A stretch of 64,000 nt of DNA from Acidobacteria bacterium AB60 (GTDB lineage Bacteria; Acidobacteriota; Terriglobia; Terriglobales; Acidobacteriaceae), in the NCBI GenBank assembly GCA_008682415.1, contig VANK01000003.1, positions 372,001 to 436,000 on the forward strand, given 5' to 3'. The notes under the pieces are model-generated. The model was not told where the DNA came from and did no database searches. It saw only the letters and a list, made by a program, of their open reading frames with translations. Both the position numbers and the translations under genes were made by a program. This document shows, piece after piece, positions 38,208-46,337 of the stretch (the stretch's first letter is position 1; each line of letters opens with the position of its first letter).

Positions 38208-40763
38208 GTGCAAACCCGACGAAGGCTACCACGAACCTTCCCATTCAGGGGAGTCGCTCTTCAGGCATGGCTCGTGCGATGGAGTGCTCGACCGTCCGCG
38301 CTTCGCATTTGTTGGATCATCTTGGCGGCCACAGCTCTTAGCGGACGAATATCTGGTATGCCGGTTGAGTTGGTCACGATCGATGCGCGAGACAAGCCCC
38401 CGACGATCGCGCCCCCGAGCTACCACTCCGGAACCCTGATATCGCGGTCGGGGCATGCCATTGGGATCAACTCGCGGTACCTCACGATGGATGAGCGGCC
38501 GTGGCTGCCGATCATGGGTGAATTCCACTATTCGCGTGTGGCGGAAGCGGAGTGGGAAGAAGAACTCCTCAAAATGAAGTCTGCGGGCGTGCAGATCGTC
38601 TCCACCTACGTGATCTGGATTCACCACGAGGAGATGGAAGGACAATTCGAGTGGTCGGGCCGAAGAAATCTCAGGCGCTTCGTAGAGCTATGTGGCAGGC
38701 ACGGCCTCCTCGTCATCGTTCGAATCGGACCCTGGGCCCATGGAGAGGCGCGTAACGGTGGGTTTCCCGACTGGCTTCTCAAACAGGGCCCCACTCGCCG
38801 GAACGATCCCACGTACATGGCCTCGGTTGGGAGGTTTTATGCGCAAATCGGCGCTCAGCTAAAGGGTTTGCTGTGGAAGGATGATGGGCCGGTCATCGGC
38901 GTTCAACTGGAGAACGAATACGCGGCGCGTGGTCCTTCGCAGGGCGAGGAACACATTATCGCTCTCAAAAAACTGGCCATTGGCTCCGGCATGGATGTTC
39001 CGCTTTACACCGTCACTGGATGGGATAACGCAGTAGTGCCCAGGGCTGAGGTACTGCCCGTCTTCGGCGGTTATCCGGATGCGCCGTGGGATGGGTCCAC
39101 TTCAGCGCTCCCCCCCAACGAGGTGTACCTGTTTCGATTCCGGAGCGTGGCCGGCAACATCGGAGAAGGTGCGTTGTCCGAAGCGGACCCGGCGGAGACG
39201 CCATTCCTCACAGCCGAACTGGGCGGCGGTGTTCAGGACACCTATCATAGGCGGCCGGTGATTGAATCCGATGATGTTGCGGCCATCGCGCCGGTCATGC
39301 TGGGCTCTGGTGCGAATCTGTACGGCTCGTACATGTTCCACGGCGGCCAAAACCCCGATGGGCTTTTGACCTCCCTGCAGGAATCGCAGGCGACCGGGTA
39401 TCCCACCGATGTCCCGTCGAAGTCGTATGACTTCCAGGCTCCTCTCGGTGAGTTCGGCGAGGAACGGGAATCGTTCCGAAAGCTGAAGGTCTTCCAGTAT
39501 TTCCTGAGTGATTTTGGAAGCGACCTGGCCCCGATGCTGGTCCACGCCCCTGCGCGGATCCCCCGCACTCCAAACGACCTCAGCGTCTTGCGCGCTTCGG
39601 TGCGAAGCATCGGAACGCGCGGCTTTCTCTTCGTGAACAACTACCTTCGCGGGAGTGTCATGCCGATTCGCCGTGAGACGCAGTTCCAGGTCGTGCTGCC
39701 GGGTTCGGAGTTGCGAATTCCAGAGAAGCCGATCGATATCCCGTCGGGGGCGTATTTCGTTTGGCCCTTCAACCTGCCGATAGGCAGGGCCACGTTGAAG
39801 TATGCCACTGCGCAGTTGTTTACCCGCATTCACGCGCGTGATGAAGAGACCTACGTGTTCACTGAAGTTCCCGGAATTCCCGCGGAGTTCGTGATCCGCA
39901 ACCAACAGGGCTTAACGGTGGAGGCTGACGGAGCACTCGTTCGGAGCATCGGAAGCGAGAGCTCCGTCTCGAAGATTGTTGCCGGATTCGATCATGGGAT
40001 CCGGCTTCGAAGCAGCACAGGCGCCGCGATCCGGCTCATTCTGCTGCCCCTGCATGAAGCCGAAGATACCTGGAGAGCAAGCATTGATGGGTCCATCCAC
40101 CTAGTGGAGACACAGCAAGACTTCTTCGCAGACGATGAGTCGTTTGTACTCGAGTCGGAAGGAGACGCTCGATGCGCCTTCACTGTCTACCCGGCCCTGG
40201 AACATGCCCTGGCCGTCGCCGACGGGAACTTGGACTCTCAATTCATGAGCGGCGTGAAGCACTACACGGGCTCCGTGCCGGAGATACATCCACGTCTCGA
40301 ACTCAAGAAGATCCAGGACCCCGGTACGGTATCACCGGTGAAGAGAGGCCCCTCGCTGTCCTGGCGTTCCCAGGGTGTCGCCATGGCTCCGGAGGACGCT
40401 GCGTTCGCATTGTCCGCGAAGTGGTCCATCTCCTTGCCGCGGAGCTTGCAGAGCAGCACCGTCAGCAATGTCTTTCTCCGGATCGCCTACACGGGTGATG
40501 TGGCGCATTTGTCCTTGCGTGGAAAACTCGTCGAGGACAACTTCTACAACGGCCTTCCGTGGACCATTGGCCTGCGGCACTTGCTTCCGGACACCGAGGA
40601 TCGGACACTCGAACTAAGCATTCTCCCACTCCGAAGAGATGCGCCGATTTTCCTCGAGAGCAGGTTTCGGCCCGAGTTCCCGGGCACAGATCAGGTGGTG
40701 GAGTTGAAACAGGCAGCGCTCGTTCCGCAATATCGGTTCCTGATCCAGCGGGCGCAGAAGTGA
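38208..40763 (+). CDS. Exported GH35 beta-galactosidase
   Basis: About 851 residues. The catalytic barrel shows family GH35 motifs: GEFHYSRVAEAEWEEELLKM, VSTYVIWIHHEEMEGQFEWS, LRRFVELCGRHGLLVIVRIG, GGFPDWLL, GVQLENEYA (acid/base Glu in NE) and FLTAELGGGVQ (nucleophile Glu). The C-terminal beta domains include the GH35-type jelly roll. It should release terminal beta-galactose. The start is uncertain. GTG 38208 has GAGG 5 bases upstream; GTG 38274 would give a more ordinary signal peptide (SALRICWIILAATALSGRIS); the ATG at 38169 overlaps the predicted operator. It is the first gene of a ~14-kb plus-strand run. Confidence 0.87.
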   Translation: MQTRRRLPRTFPFRGVALQAWLVRWSARPSALRICWIILAATALSGRISGMPVELVTIDARDKPPTIAPPSYHSGTLISRSGHAIGINSRYLTMDERPWLPIMGEFHYSRVAEAEWEEELLKMKSAGVQIVSTYVIWIHHEEMEGQFEWSGRRNLRRFVELCGRHGLLVIVRIGPWAHGEARNGGFPDWLLKQGPTRRNDPTYMASVGRFYAQIGAQLKGLLWKDDGPVIGVQLENEYAARGPSQGEEHIIALKKLAIGSGMDVPLYTVTGWDNAVVPRAEVLPVFGGYPDAPWDGSTSALPPNEVYLFRFRSVAGNIGEGALSEADPAETPFLTAELGGGVQDTYHRRPVIESDDVAAIAPVMLGSGANLYGSYMFHGGQNPDGLLTSLQESQATGYPTDVPSKSYDFQAPLGEFGEERESFRKLKVFQYFLSDFGSDLAPMLVHAPARIPRTPNDLSVLRASVRSIGTRGFLFVNNYLRGSVMPIRRETQFQVVLPGSELRIPEKPIDIPSGAYFVWPFNLPIGRATLKYATAQLFTRIHARDEETYVFTEVPGIPAEFVIRNQQGLTVEADGALVRSIGSESSVSKIVAGFDHGIRLRSSTGAAIRLILLPLHEAEDTWRASIDGSIHLVETQQDFFADDESFVLESEGDARCAFTVYPALEHALAVADGNLDSQFMSGVKHYTGSVPEIHPRLELKKIQDPGTVSPVKRGPSLSWRSQGVAMAPEDAAFALSAKWSISLPRSLQSSTVSNVFLRIAYTGDVAHLSLRGKLVEDNFYNGLPWTIGLRHLLPDTEDRTLELSILPLRRDAPIFLESRFRPEFPGTDQVVELKQAALVPQYRFLIQRAQK

Positions 40764-41143
40764 ATCGTGGCCCGACCTGATGAGCGCGCTTCGAACATCT
40801 CTGCTTGCTGCGACGGTACGCTTTGGCAGCAGGATCAATGTAACCCCCAGGTTCTTCCTTGACACCCCTCTCGGAGCGCGCGTAGACTGCCCCAGTTAGC
40901 GTTAAAGTAGACGCCACAGGCGGCTACAAATGTTGCTGTCTGCCGGTTTCGATTCCCCGAAGCCGGCGACTGTGAACCAAGATTGGACGATCGCCGTCCC
41001 GCTTTGCTGCTCTCCCAGCCTCGACATCAACTCACCTTCTGGGGATATGCCTGACCTGCGTCCAGCGTTCGAAGACACGCTCATAGCGCCGGCCTGTCTC
41101 CAGCCAAATGCGCTGAACGGTCGGGTCCATGTCAGGAGGCAGC
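40764..41143 (+). other. Intergenic region with putative promoter for TonB receptor operon
   Basis: No gene is evident in 380 bases. TTGACA (40859-40864) and TAGACT (40883-40888) with an 18-base spacer form a plausible sigma-70 promoter. It would start transcription about 250 bases before the TonB receptor and leave a long leader. A short frame at 40930 overlaps the receptor out of frame and lacks coding character. Confidence 0.45.
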
Positions 41144-44100
41144 ATGGAAGTCTCAGTCAGAAAACACTGGAATACGTTTTGGTCCGTTCTTGCCGCAATA
41201 TTGTTGCTCGGTCCGAGTGGCGTTCTTTGTCCGTCGGGCATTGCGCAACAGGCCTCCGCCGCGATTAACGGGGTGGTCAAGGATCCCAGCGGAGCCGCAG
41301 TTCCCAATGCTCAGGTCGATCTCACCAACGTCGATACCGGCGTGGTGCGTACCACCAGCACCAATAGCTTCGGGGCCTACGCGTTCCCCAACGTGATTCC
41401 AGGCAATTACACGTTGCGGGCCTCCGCGGCCGGATTCAAGTCCGCGGAACTGCCGCAGACCACACTTGAGGTCAGCCAGACAGCGACACTCGACTTCCAG
41501 CTTGGCATTGGTTCAACTCAGCAGAGCGTGACGGTGAACGCTGCTGAGGGAGCCGCTCTCGAGACGTCAACTTCCGAGCTGGGAACTGTCGTCACGACCA
41601 AAGAGGTCACTGATCTGCCGTTGAATGGCCGCAACTTCACTCAGTTGCTGACCATTACAGCGGGGGTGGCGAATGTGAATCGCGATCAGAGCGCAGGCGG
41701 CGGCGGTGGCTGGGCTGGTCACTCCATCGGCAGTTTCACCTTCCCGGCGATCAATGGGGCGCGCAATCGCAGCAACTACTTCCTGCTCGACGGCGAGAAT
41801 GACCTCAACACCATGCTCGGCATGTACAACTACTCGCCCATCGTCGACGCCATCCAGGAATTCAAGACGCAGGGACATAATGACCTTGCCGAATACGGCG
41901 GCGTCGCCGGCGGCATCGTTAGTGTCGTCACCAAGTCAGGCACCAACCAGTTCCACGGCGCGCTTTGGGAGTTTCTCCGCAATGAAAAGATGGATGCGCA
42001 GGGTTACTTTAATCTCACCCGTCCGCCTCTTCGCCAGAACCAGTATGGTGCGTCACTCGGCGGACCGGTCCTGATTCCGAGGATCTACAACGGCAAGAAC
42101 CGCACCTTCTTTTATGGGGCTTGGGAAGGTTACCGCTTCCGTTCCGCGGTGACGACGGGGGCTCTGGGTCCGACCGATGCGGAGCGCAATGGCGATTTCA
42201 GCGCGTTGAGCGTGCCGATCTATGATCCGGCGACGACCACTCTCGATCCGGGCACTGGCACCTACACGCGTACGCAGTTTCCCGGGAACGTGATTCCGAG
42301 CAACCGTATCAACCCCATCTCAGAGCTGTACCAGTCGCTGATTCCGCACGCCGGACCGTTGGTAAACGGAAACAACATCTTCGTCTCGGGCAAGCTGCAA
42401 ACCAACCAGGACTCGGGAACCATTCGCGCCGACCAAAACTTCGGCAACAACAACCAAATGATGTTCCGCTACAGCCAGTTTGACCAACAAGTAGCGAACG
42501 CGGCCGATGTGATTGGCCTGAACACTATCCATCTCTTCGGCCACAACTATATCGGACACTGGACGCATACCTTCAGCCCCACTGCATTCTCGGACGTGTA
42601 CTTCGGCAGAAACTATGGAGACACCATTACGGGTACGGGCTTCCCCGCCGAGACTCCCGCTTTCCTGGGCCAGCTGCAGACGCTCGGTCTTTCCAAGTCC
42701 TGGATGACTCTTGACAATAAGCTCTATGCCCCGCAGTGGGGAATCGACGGATACCTGGGGCTCACCGGCTCGCAGCTGCAGGAAACCAGCCTTGCCGATA
42801 ACTGGCAATTCGGCGGGTCCTTCAGCAAGATCCTCGGCAGGCACACCCTTAAGGTAGGAGGTGATTTCGAGACGAATAACTTCCGTTCTCCCATCGCCTA
42901 CTCCGGGGAGTTCTTCGGGCCCAAACAGACCGCAGGCGTGGGTGCGGAGCAGGGCGTCGGAGGCGATGCATATGCATCCATGCTGCTCGGCGTTCCGCGG
43001 GAAGCCAACTACCGGAACATCCTCGAGGTCGACAGCGGCGGATGGATTGACGGCGTCTACGCGCAGGACCAGATCAAGGCAACAAGCCGTTTGACCGTCA
43101 ACCTGGGCTTCCGCAACGATCTAGTGCTGACGCCGATCTACGGCACCGGTAAAGGGGCAAATTTCTATACCGGCAACGCCAATCCCATCACAGGTCAGTA
43201 CGAGCTTAACGCCCTGCCGCCCGATTGCTCCGCAACTCAGGGCGCGCCCTGCATCCCTACCGGCATCTACACATCGTCGAGCACGCCTGCGCCGGGCGGA
43301 CTCCCGCCGCATGCATTCGTCGATCCCAACTCGGATCATCGCGTGATCAAGAACTCGCTAGGTGATTGGGCCGGGCGTTTCGGACTGGACTTCCGCATCA
43401 ACAACCGGACAGTCGCGCGCGCCGCCTACAGCCGGTTCTACGATGCATGGGCCACGGTGGTGCAACTCTCGCAGAACTTCGGCGGCAACTGGCCGGCGGT
43501 CAACACCATCGACAACGCGGGTCTGAACACTAACGTTCCCACAGCCCCCGCCAACGATCCGCTGGCATTCGGGGGCGGAGGCGCCCTCATCTACCCGCCC
43601 AGCGACTTCAGCCAGGTGAGCCAATGGATGGTCGATCCGAACTTCCGCACTCCTTACATGGACCAGTGGAATGTGGGGATCGAACGGGAGCTGCCCGGCA
43701 ACGCCGTTCTTGACGCCAACTACGTTGGTTCTGTGGGCAGGCACCTGGATTGGGGCCCAACCATGAACACGCCGTCGCCCGGCCCCGGTGATATCCAGCC
43801 GCGGCGGCCGTACCCCTACATGCAGCAGCAGTGGTTCGACCAGAGCGTGGGGAACAGCCGCTACAACGCCATGCAGATCACCCTCAACAAGCGCACCAGT
43901 CATGGCGTCACTTTCTTGGTCGCCTACACGCTTTCGCACTCCAATGATGACGGATGCGGATTGGGCGCCAATTGCAACTCGTCGGATCCCTACAACCGCA
44001 AGCGCGACTATGGGACCTCCGACCTTAACCAGACCAATGCCTTCTCCGCGGCCTTCACTCTGCAGTCCCCGTTCGAACATTCCCGGGAAAAGTTCGTCGG

Positions 44101-44563
44101 CGGCTGGGCCCTCAACGGCATTCTGCAATTGAACTCAGGTCTCCCCTATGCGGTCACCACTGGCAGCGATCCGGAAAATGTGGGCTGCTGCCTTCAGGAG
44201 CGAGTGAACGTGGTCGGCGATCCGAACAAGGGCCCAGGCTTGCATACCCCGGCAAAATGGTTCAACACCAGCGCCTTCACGTTGCAGTCTCCCTATACCT
44301 TCGGCAACGAGAAGGTGAACCCCTATGTCTCCGATTGGGGGCGCAATCTCGATCTGTCGCTGTTCCGCACGTTCCATGTAGGCCTGGGAGAACCGCGATA
44401 CTTTGAGTTCCGGGCTGAAGCCTTCAACCTCTTCAACAACGTGGTGTTCAACATCCCCAACGCCGATCTATCGGGCAAGAACTTTGGGCAGGTCACCGCA
44501 GGCAGTACGGGCCAACGAAATACCGAGCGCCAATTGCAGCTAGCCCTGAAGTTCAATTACTAA
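41144..44563 (+). CDS. Oar-like TonB-dependent outer-membrane receptor
   Basis: 1,139 residues. ATG 41144 follows a full AGGAGG by 4 bases; an ATG at 41129 is an alternative. A signal peptide (VLAAILLLGPSGVL) is followed by a carboxypeptidase-regulatory-like domain (~35-120: INGVVKDPSGAAVPNAQVDL, GAYAFPNVIPGNYTLRASA). A plug region follows (VTDLPLNGRNFTQLLTITAG, YFLLDGENDLN, IVSVVTKSGTNQFHGALWEF) and then a long beta barrel ending AFNLFNNVVFNIPN and LQLALKFNY. This is the large acidobacterial TonB-dependent transporter type, thought to import oligosaccharides. No clear TonB box is seen. It heads a run with two CRTAC1 proteins, a TPR protein and an alpha-fucosidase, which fits glycan uptake. 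Confidence 0.9.
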   Translation: MEVSVRKHWNTFWSVLAAILLLGPSGVLCPSGIAQQASAAINGVVKDPSGAAVPNAQVDLTNVDTGVVRTTSTNSFGAYAFPNVIPGNYTLRASAAGFKSAELPQTTLEVSQTATLDFQLGIGSTQQSVTVNAAEGAALETSTSELGTVVTTKEVTDLPLNGRNFTQLLTITAGVANVNRDQSAGGGGGWAGHSIGSFTFPAINGARNRSNYFLLDGENDLNTMLGMYNYSPIVDAIQEFKTQGHNDLAEYGGVAGGIVSVVTKSGTNQFHGALWEFLRNEKMDAQGYFNLTRPPLRQNQYGASLGGPVLIPRIYNGKNRTFFYGAWEGYRFRSAVTTGALGPTDAERNGDFSALSVPIYDPATTTLDPGTGTYTRTQFPGNVIPSNRINPISELYQSLIPHAGPLVNGNNIFVSGKLQTNQDSGTIRADQNFGNNNQMMFRYSQFDQQVANAADVIGLNTIHLFGHNYIGHWTHTFSPTAFSDVYFGRNYGDTITGTGFPAETPAFLGQLQTLGLSKSWMTLDNKLYAPQWGIDGYLGLTGSQLQETSLADNWQFGGSFSKILGRHTLKVGGDFETNNFRSPIAYSGEFFGPKQTAGVGAEQGVGGDAYASMLLGVPREANYRNILEVDSGGWIDGVYAQDQIKATSRLTVNLGFRNDLVLTPIYGTGKGANFYTGNANPITGQYELNALPPDCSATQGAPCIPTGIYTSSSTPAPGGLPPHAFVDPNSDHRVIKNSLGDWAGRFGLDFRINNRTVARAAYSRFYDAWATVVQLSQNFGGNWPAVNTIDNAGLNTNVPTAPANDPLAFGGGGALIYPPSDFSQVSQWMVDPNFRTPYMDQWNVGIERELPGNAVLDANYVGSVGRHLDWGPTMNTPSPGPGDIQPRRPYPYMQQQWFDQSVGNSRYNAMQITLNKRTSHGVTFLVAYTLSHSNDDGCGLGANCNSSDPYNRKRDYGTSDLNQTNAFSAAFTLQSPFEHSREKFVGGWALNGILQLNSGLPYAVTTGSDPENVGCCLQERVNVVGDPNKGPGLHTPAKWFNTSAFTLQSPYTFGNEKVNPYVSDWGRNLDLSLFRTFHVGLGEPRYFEFRAEAFNLFNNVVFNIPNADLSGKNFGQVTAGSTGQRNTERQLQLALKFNY

Positions 44564-44573
44564 GTACGGGATA

Positions 44574-44599
44574 CGCCCCTGAGTACAAGATCAGGGGCG
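44574..44599 (+). promoter_or_regulatory. Intercistronic hairpin
   Basis: Perfect 9-bp stem CGCCCCTGA (44574-44582) with TCAGGGGCG (44591-44599), loop of 8, in the 78-bp gap after the TonB receptor. No T-tract follows, so it is more likely an mRNA-stability or attenuation element than a full terminator. Confidence 0.55.
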
Positions 44600-44641
44600 C
44601 CACACTCGTGTCGAAGGCGTCCGGGGAATCGCAACCAACGA

Positions 44642-46327
44642 ATGCGTTTTGCGCAAATGATCGTGGCTCTGGGATCCGCGACGAGTCTGCTGCTCGCAGC
44701 GCGCAGTGCTGCATCGCAGCCCATCAGGTTTGAGGACATCTCCGCCCACGCCGGCATTCACTTTGTGACCGAGAACAGCCCCACGCCGGAGAAACACCAG
44801 CCGGAGACCATGCCTGCCGGAATCGCCCTCTTCGACTACGACGGCGACGGCCTTCTCGATATCTATCTCGTCAATGGCGCCGAAATGCCCTCCCTGGTGA
44901 AGACGGGTCCGAAGTACTGGAACCGCCTCTTTCACAATAACGGCGATGGCACCTTCACGGATGTCACGCAGCGTGCTGGGGTAGCGGGCGCGGGTTACGG
45001 GATGGGCGCGGCAGTCGGCGACTACGACAATGATGGCCGGCCCGACTTGTTCGTCGCCAACGTCAATGGGAACCAACTCTTCCGCAACAACGGCGACGGC
45101 ACCTTCAGCGATGTGACAGCGAGATCAGGCCTGAGCGGCGCCATGTTTGAAGGGCGCAAGATGTGGTCCATCAGCGCCGGCTGGTTCGATTACGATCGCG
45201 ATGGCCTGCTCGATCTCTTCGTAGTGAACTACGTGCAGTGGGACCCTCACAACGAGCCGTCCTGCATGGGCCTGAATGGGAGAGGATACTGTCATCCCGG
45301 CCTGTTTGCGCCGCTACCCAATACTCTCTACCACAACAATGGGGATGGGACCTTTACCGATGTTTCGGCTCAAACCGGTATCTCCGGCGTTCTCGGCAAA
45401 GGCATGGGAGTGGCCTTCGCCGATTTTGATAACGATGGCTGGCTCGACGTCTTCGTGGCCAACGATAACAGCCCCAATCTCCTCTTCCACAACGAGGGCG
45501 GCAAGCGGTTCGAAGAAGTAGGCCTGCAAGCAGGCGTCGCCTACAACGAGGATGGCAACGTACTCGCCGGCATGGGCGCGGAATTCCGCGACGTGAACAA
45601 TGACGGGCTGCCGGACATCTGGCACACCGCCATCGAGAATGAAACGTTTCCGCTCTTCCTCAACAAAGGCAAAGGGATCTTTGCCAACGCGGGAGCGGAA
45701 AGCCGGCTTGCCAATCTCACCAGGCCCATGTCAGGCTGGTCGAACGGGATCGCCGATTTCGACAACGATGGCTGGAAAGACCTGGTGGTCGCGCGCGGAA
45801 ACGTGATGGACAACATCGAATTGGTTTCGCGGCACTTCCACTATGCTGAACCAAACTCTTTGTTTCGCAACCTGGGCAACGGACAGTTTGCGGACGTTAG
45901 CGCCACCGCAGGTGGGGACTTCACACGCACTGCTCCTCATCGTGGACTTGCGTACGGTGACCTCGACAACGATGGCCGGGTCGATCTGGTGATCACCGCG
46001 CTGGGCGCGCCGGTCGAGGTTCTCCGCAATGTCACTGAAACCAATCAGCACTGGATCCTGTTGAAGCTCGTGGGCACCAGGAGCAACCGCATGGGTCTGG
46101 GCGCGCAGGTTCGCGTGACGACAAGCGAGGGCGGGAGATTGTACGACCAGGCGATCACAAGTACCGGCTATGCCGCATCCAGCGATCCGCGTGTTCACTT
46201 TGGTCTGGGCAACTCGCGCCTGATCCGGGAGATCGAGATTCGCTGGCCCTCGGGGGCGATCCAGACGCTGCGCGACGTCACCGCAGACCGTCTGTTGACG
46301 GTGACTGAACCTGCCGGAGGAAGTTAG
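44642..46327 (+). CDS. CRTAC1-type protein (FG-GAP/VCBS repeats + ASPIC/UnbV)
   Basis: 561 residues with a signal peptide. It has repeated calcium-binding beta-propeller loops of the FG-GAP/VCBS type (FDYDGDGLLDIYLVNGAE, GDYDNDGRPDLFVAN, FDYDRDGLLDLFVVNY, ADFDNDGWLDVFVAND, ADFDNDGWKDLVVARG, GDLDNDGRVDLVITAL). Each is followed by a LFHNNGDGTFTDVT-type strand. The C-terminus is the ASPIC/UnbV domain (VGTRSNRMGLGAQVRVTT, HFGLGNSRLIREIEIRWPSG). These proteins are extracellular and likely bind carbohydrate or surface ligands. The gene lies 78 bp behind the TonB receptor and is probably part of its operon. Confidence 0.88.
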   Translation: MRFAQMIVALGSATSLLLAARSAASQPIRFEDISAHAGIHFVTENSPTPEKHQPETMPAGIALFDYDGDGLLDIYLVNGAEMPSLVKTGPKYWNRLFHNNGDGTFTDVTQRAGVAGAGYGMGAAVGDYDNDGRPDLFVANVNGNQLFRNNGDGTFSDVTARSGLSGAMFEGRKMWSISAGWFDYDRDGLLDLFVVNYVQWDPHNEPSCMGLNGRGYCHPGLFAPLPNTLYHNNGDGTFTDVSAQTGISGVLGKGMGVAFADFDNDGWLDVFVANDNSPNLLFHNEGGKRFEEVGLQAGVAYNEDGNVLAGMGAEFRDVNNDGLPDIWHTAIENETFPLFLNKGKGIFANAGAESRLANLTRPMSGWSNGIADFDNDGWKDLVVARGNVMDNIELVSRHFHYAEPNSLFRNLGNGQFADVSATAGGDFTRTAPHRGLAYGDLDNDGRVDLVITALGAPVEVLRNVTETNQHWILLKLVGTRSNRMGLGAQVRVTTSEGGRLYDQAITSTGYAASSDPRVHFGLGNSRLIREIEIRWPSGAIQTLRDVTADRLLTVTEPAGGS

Positions 46328-46337
46328 GATAGCTCGA

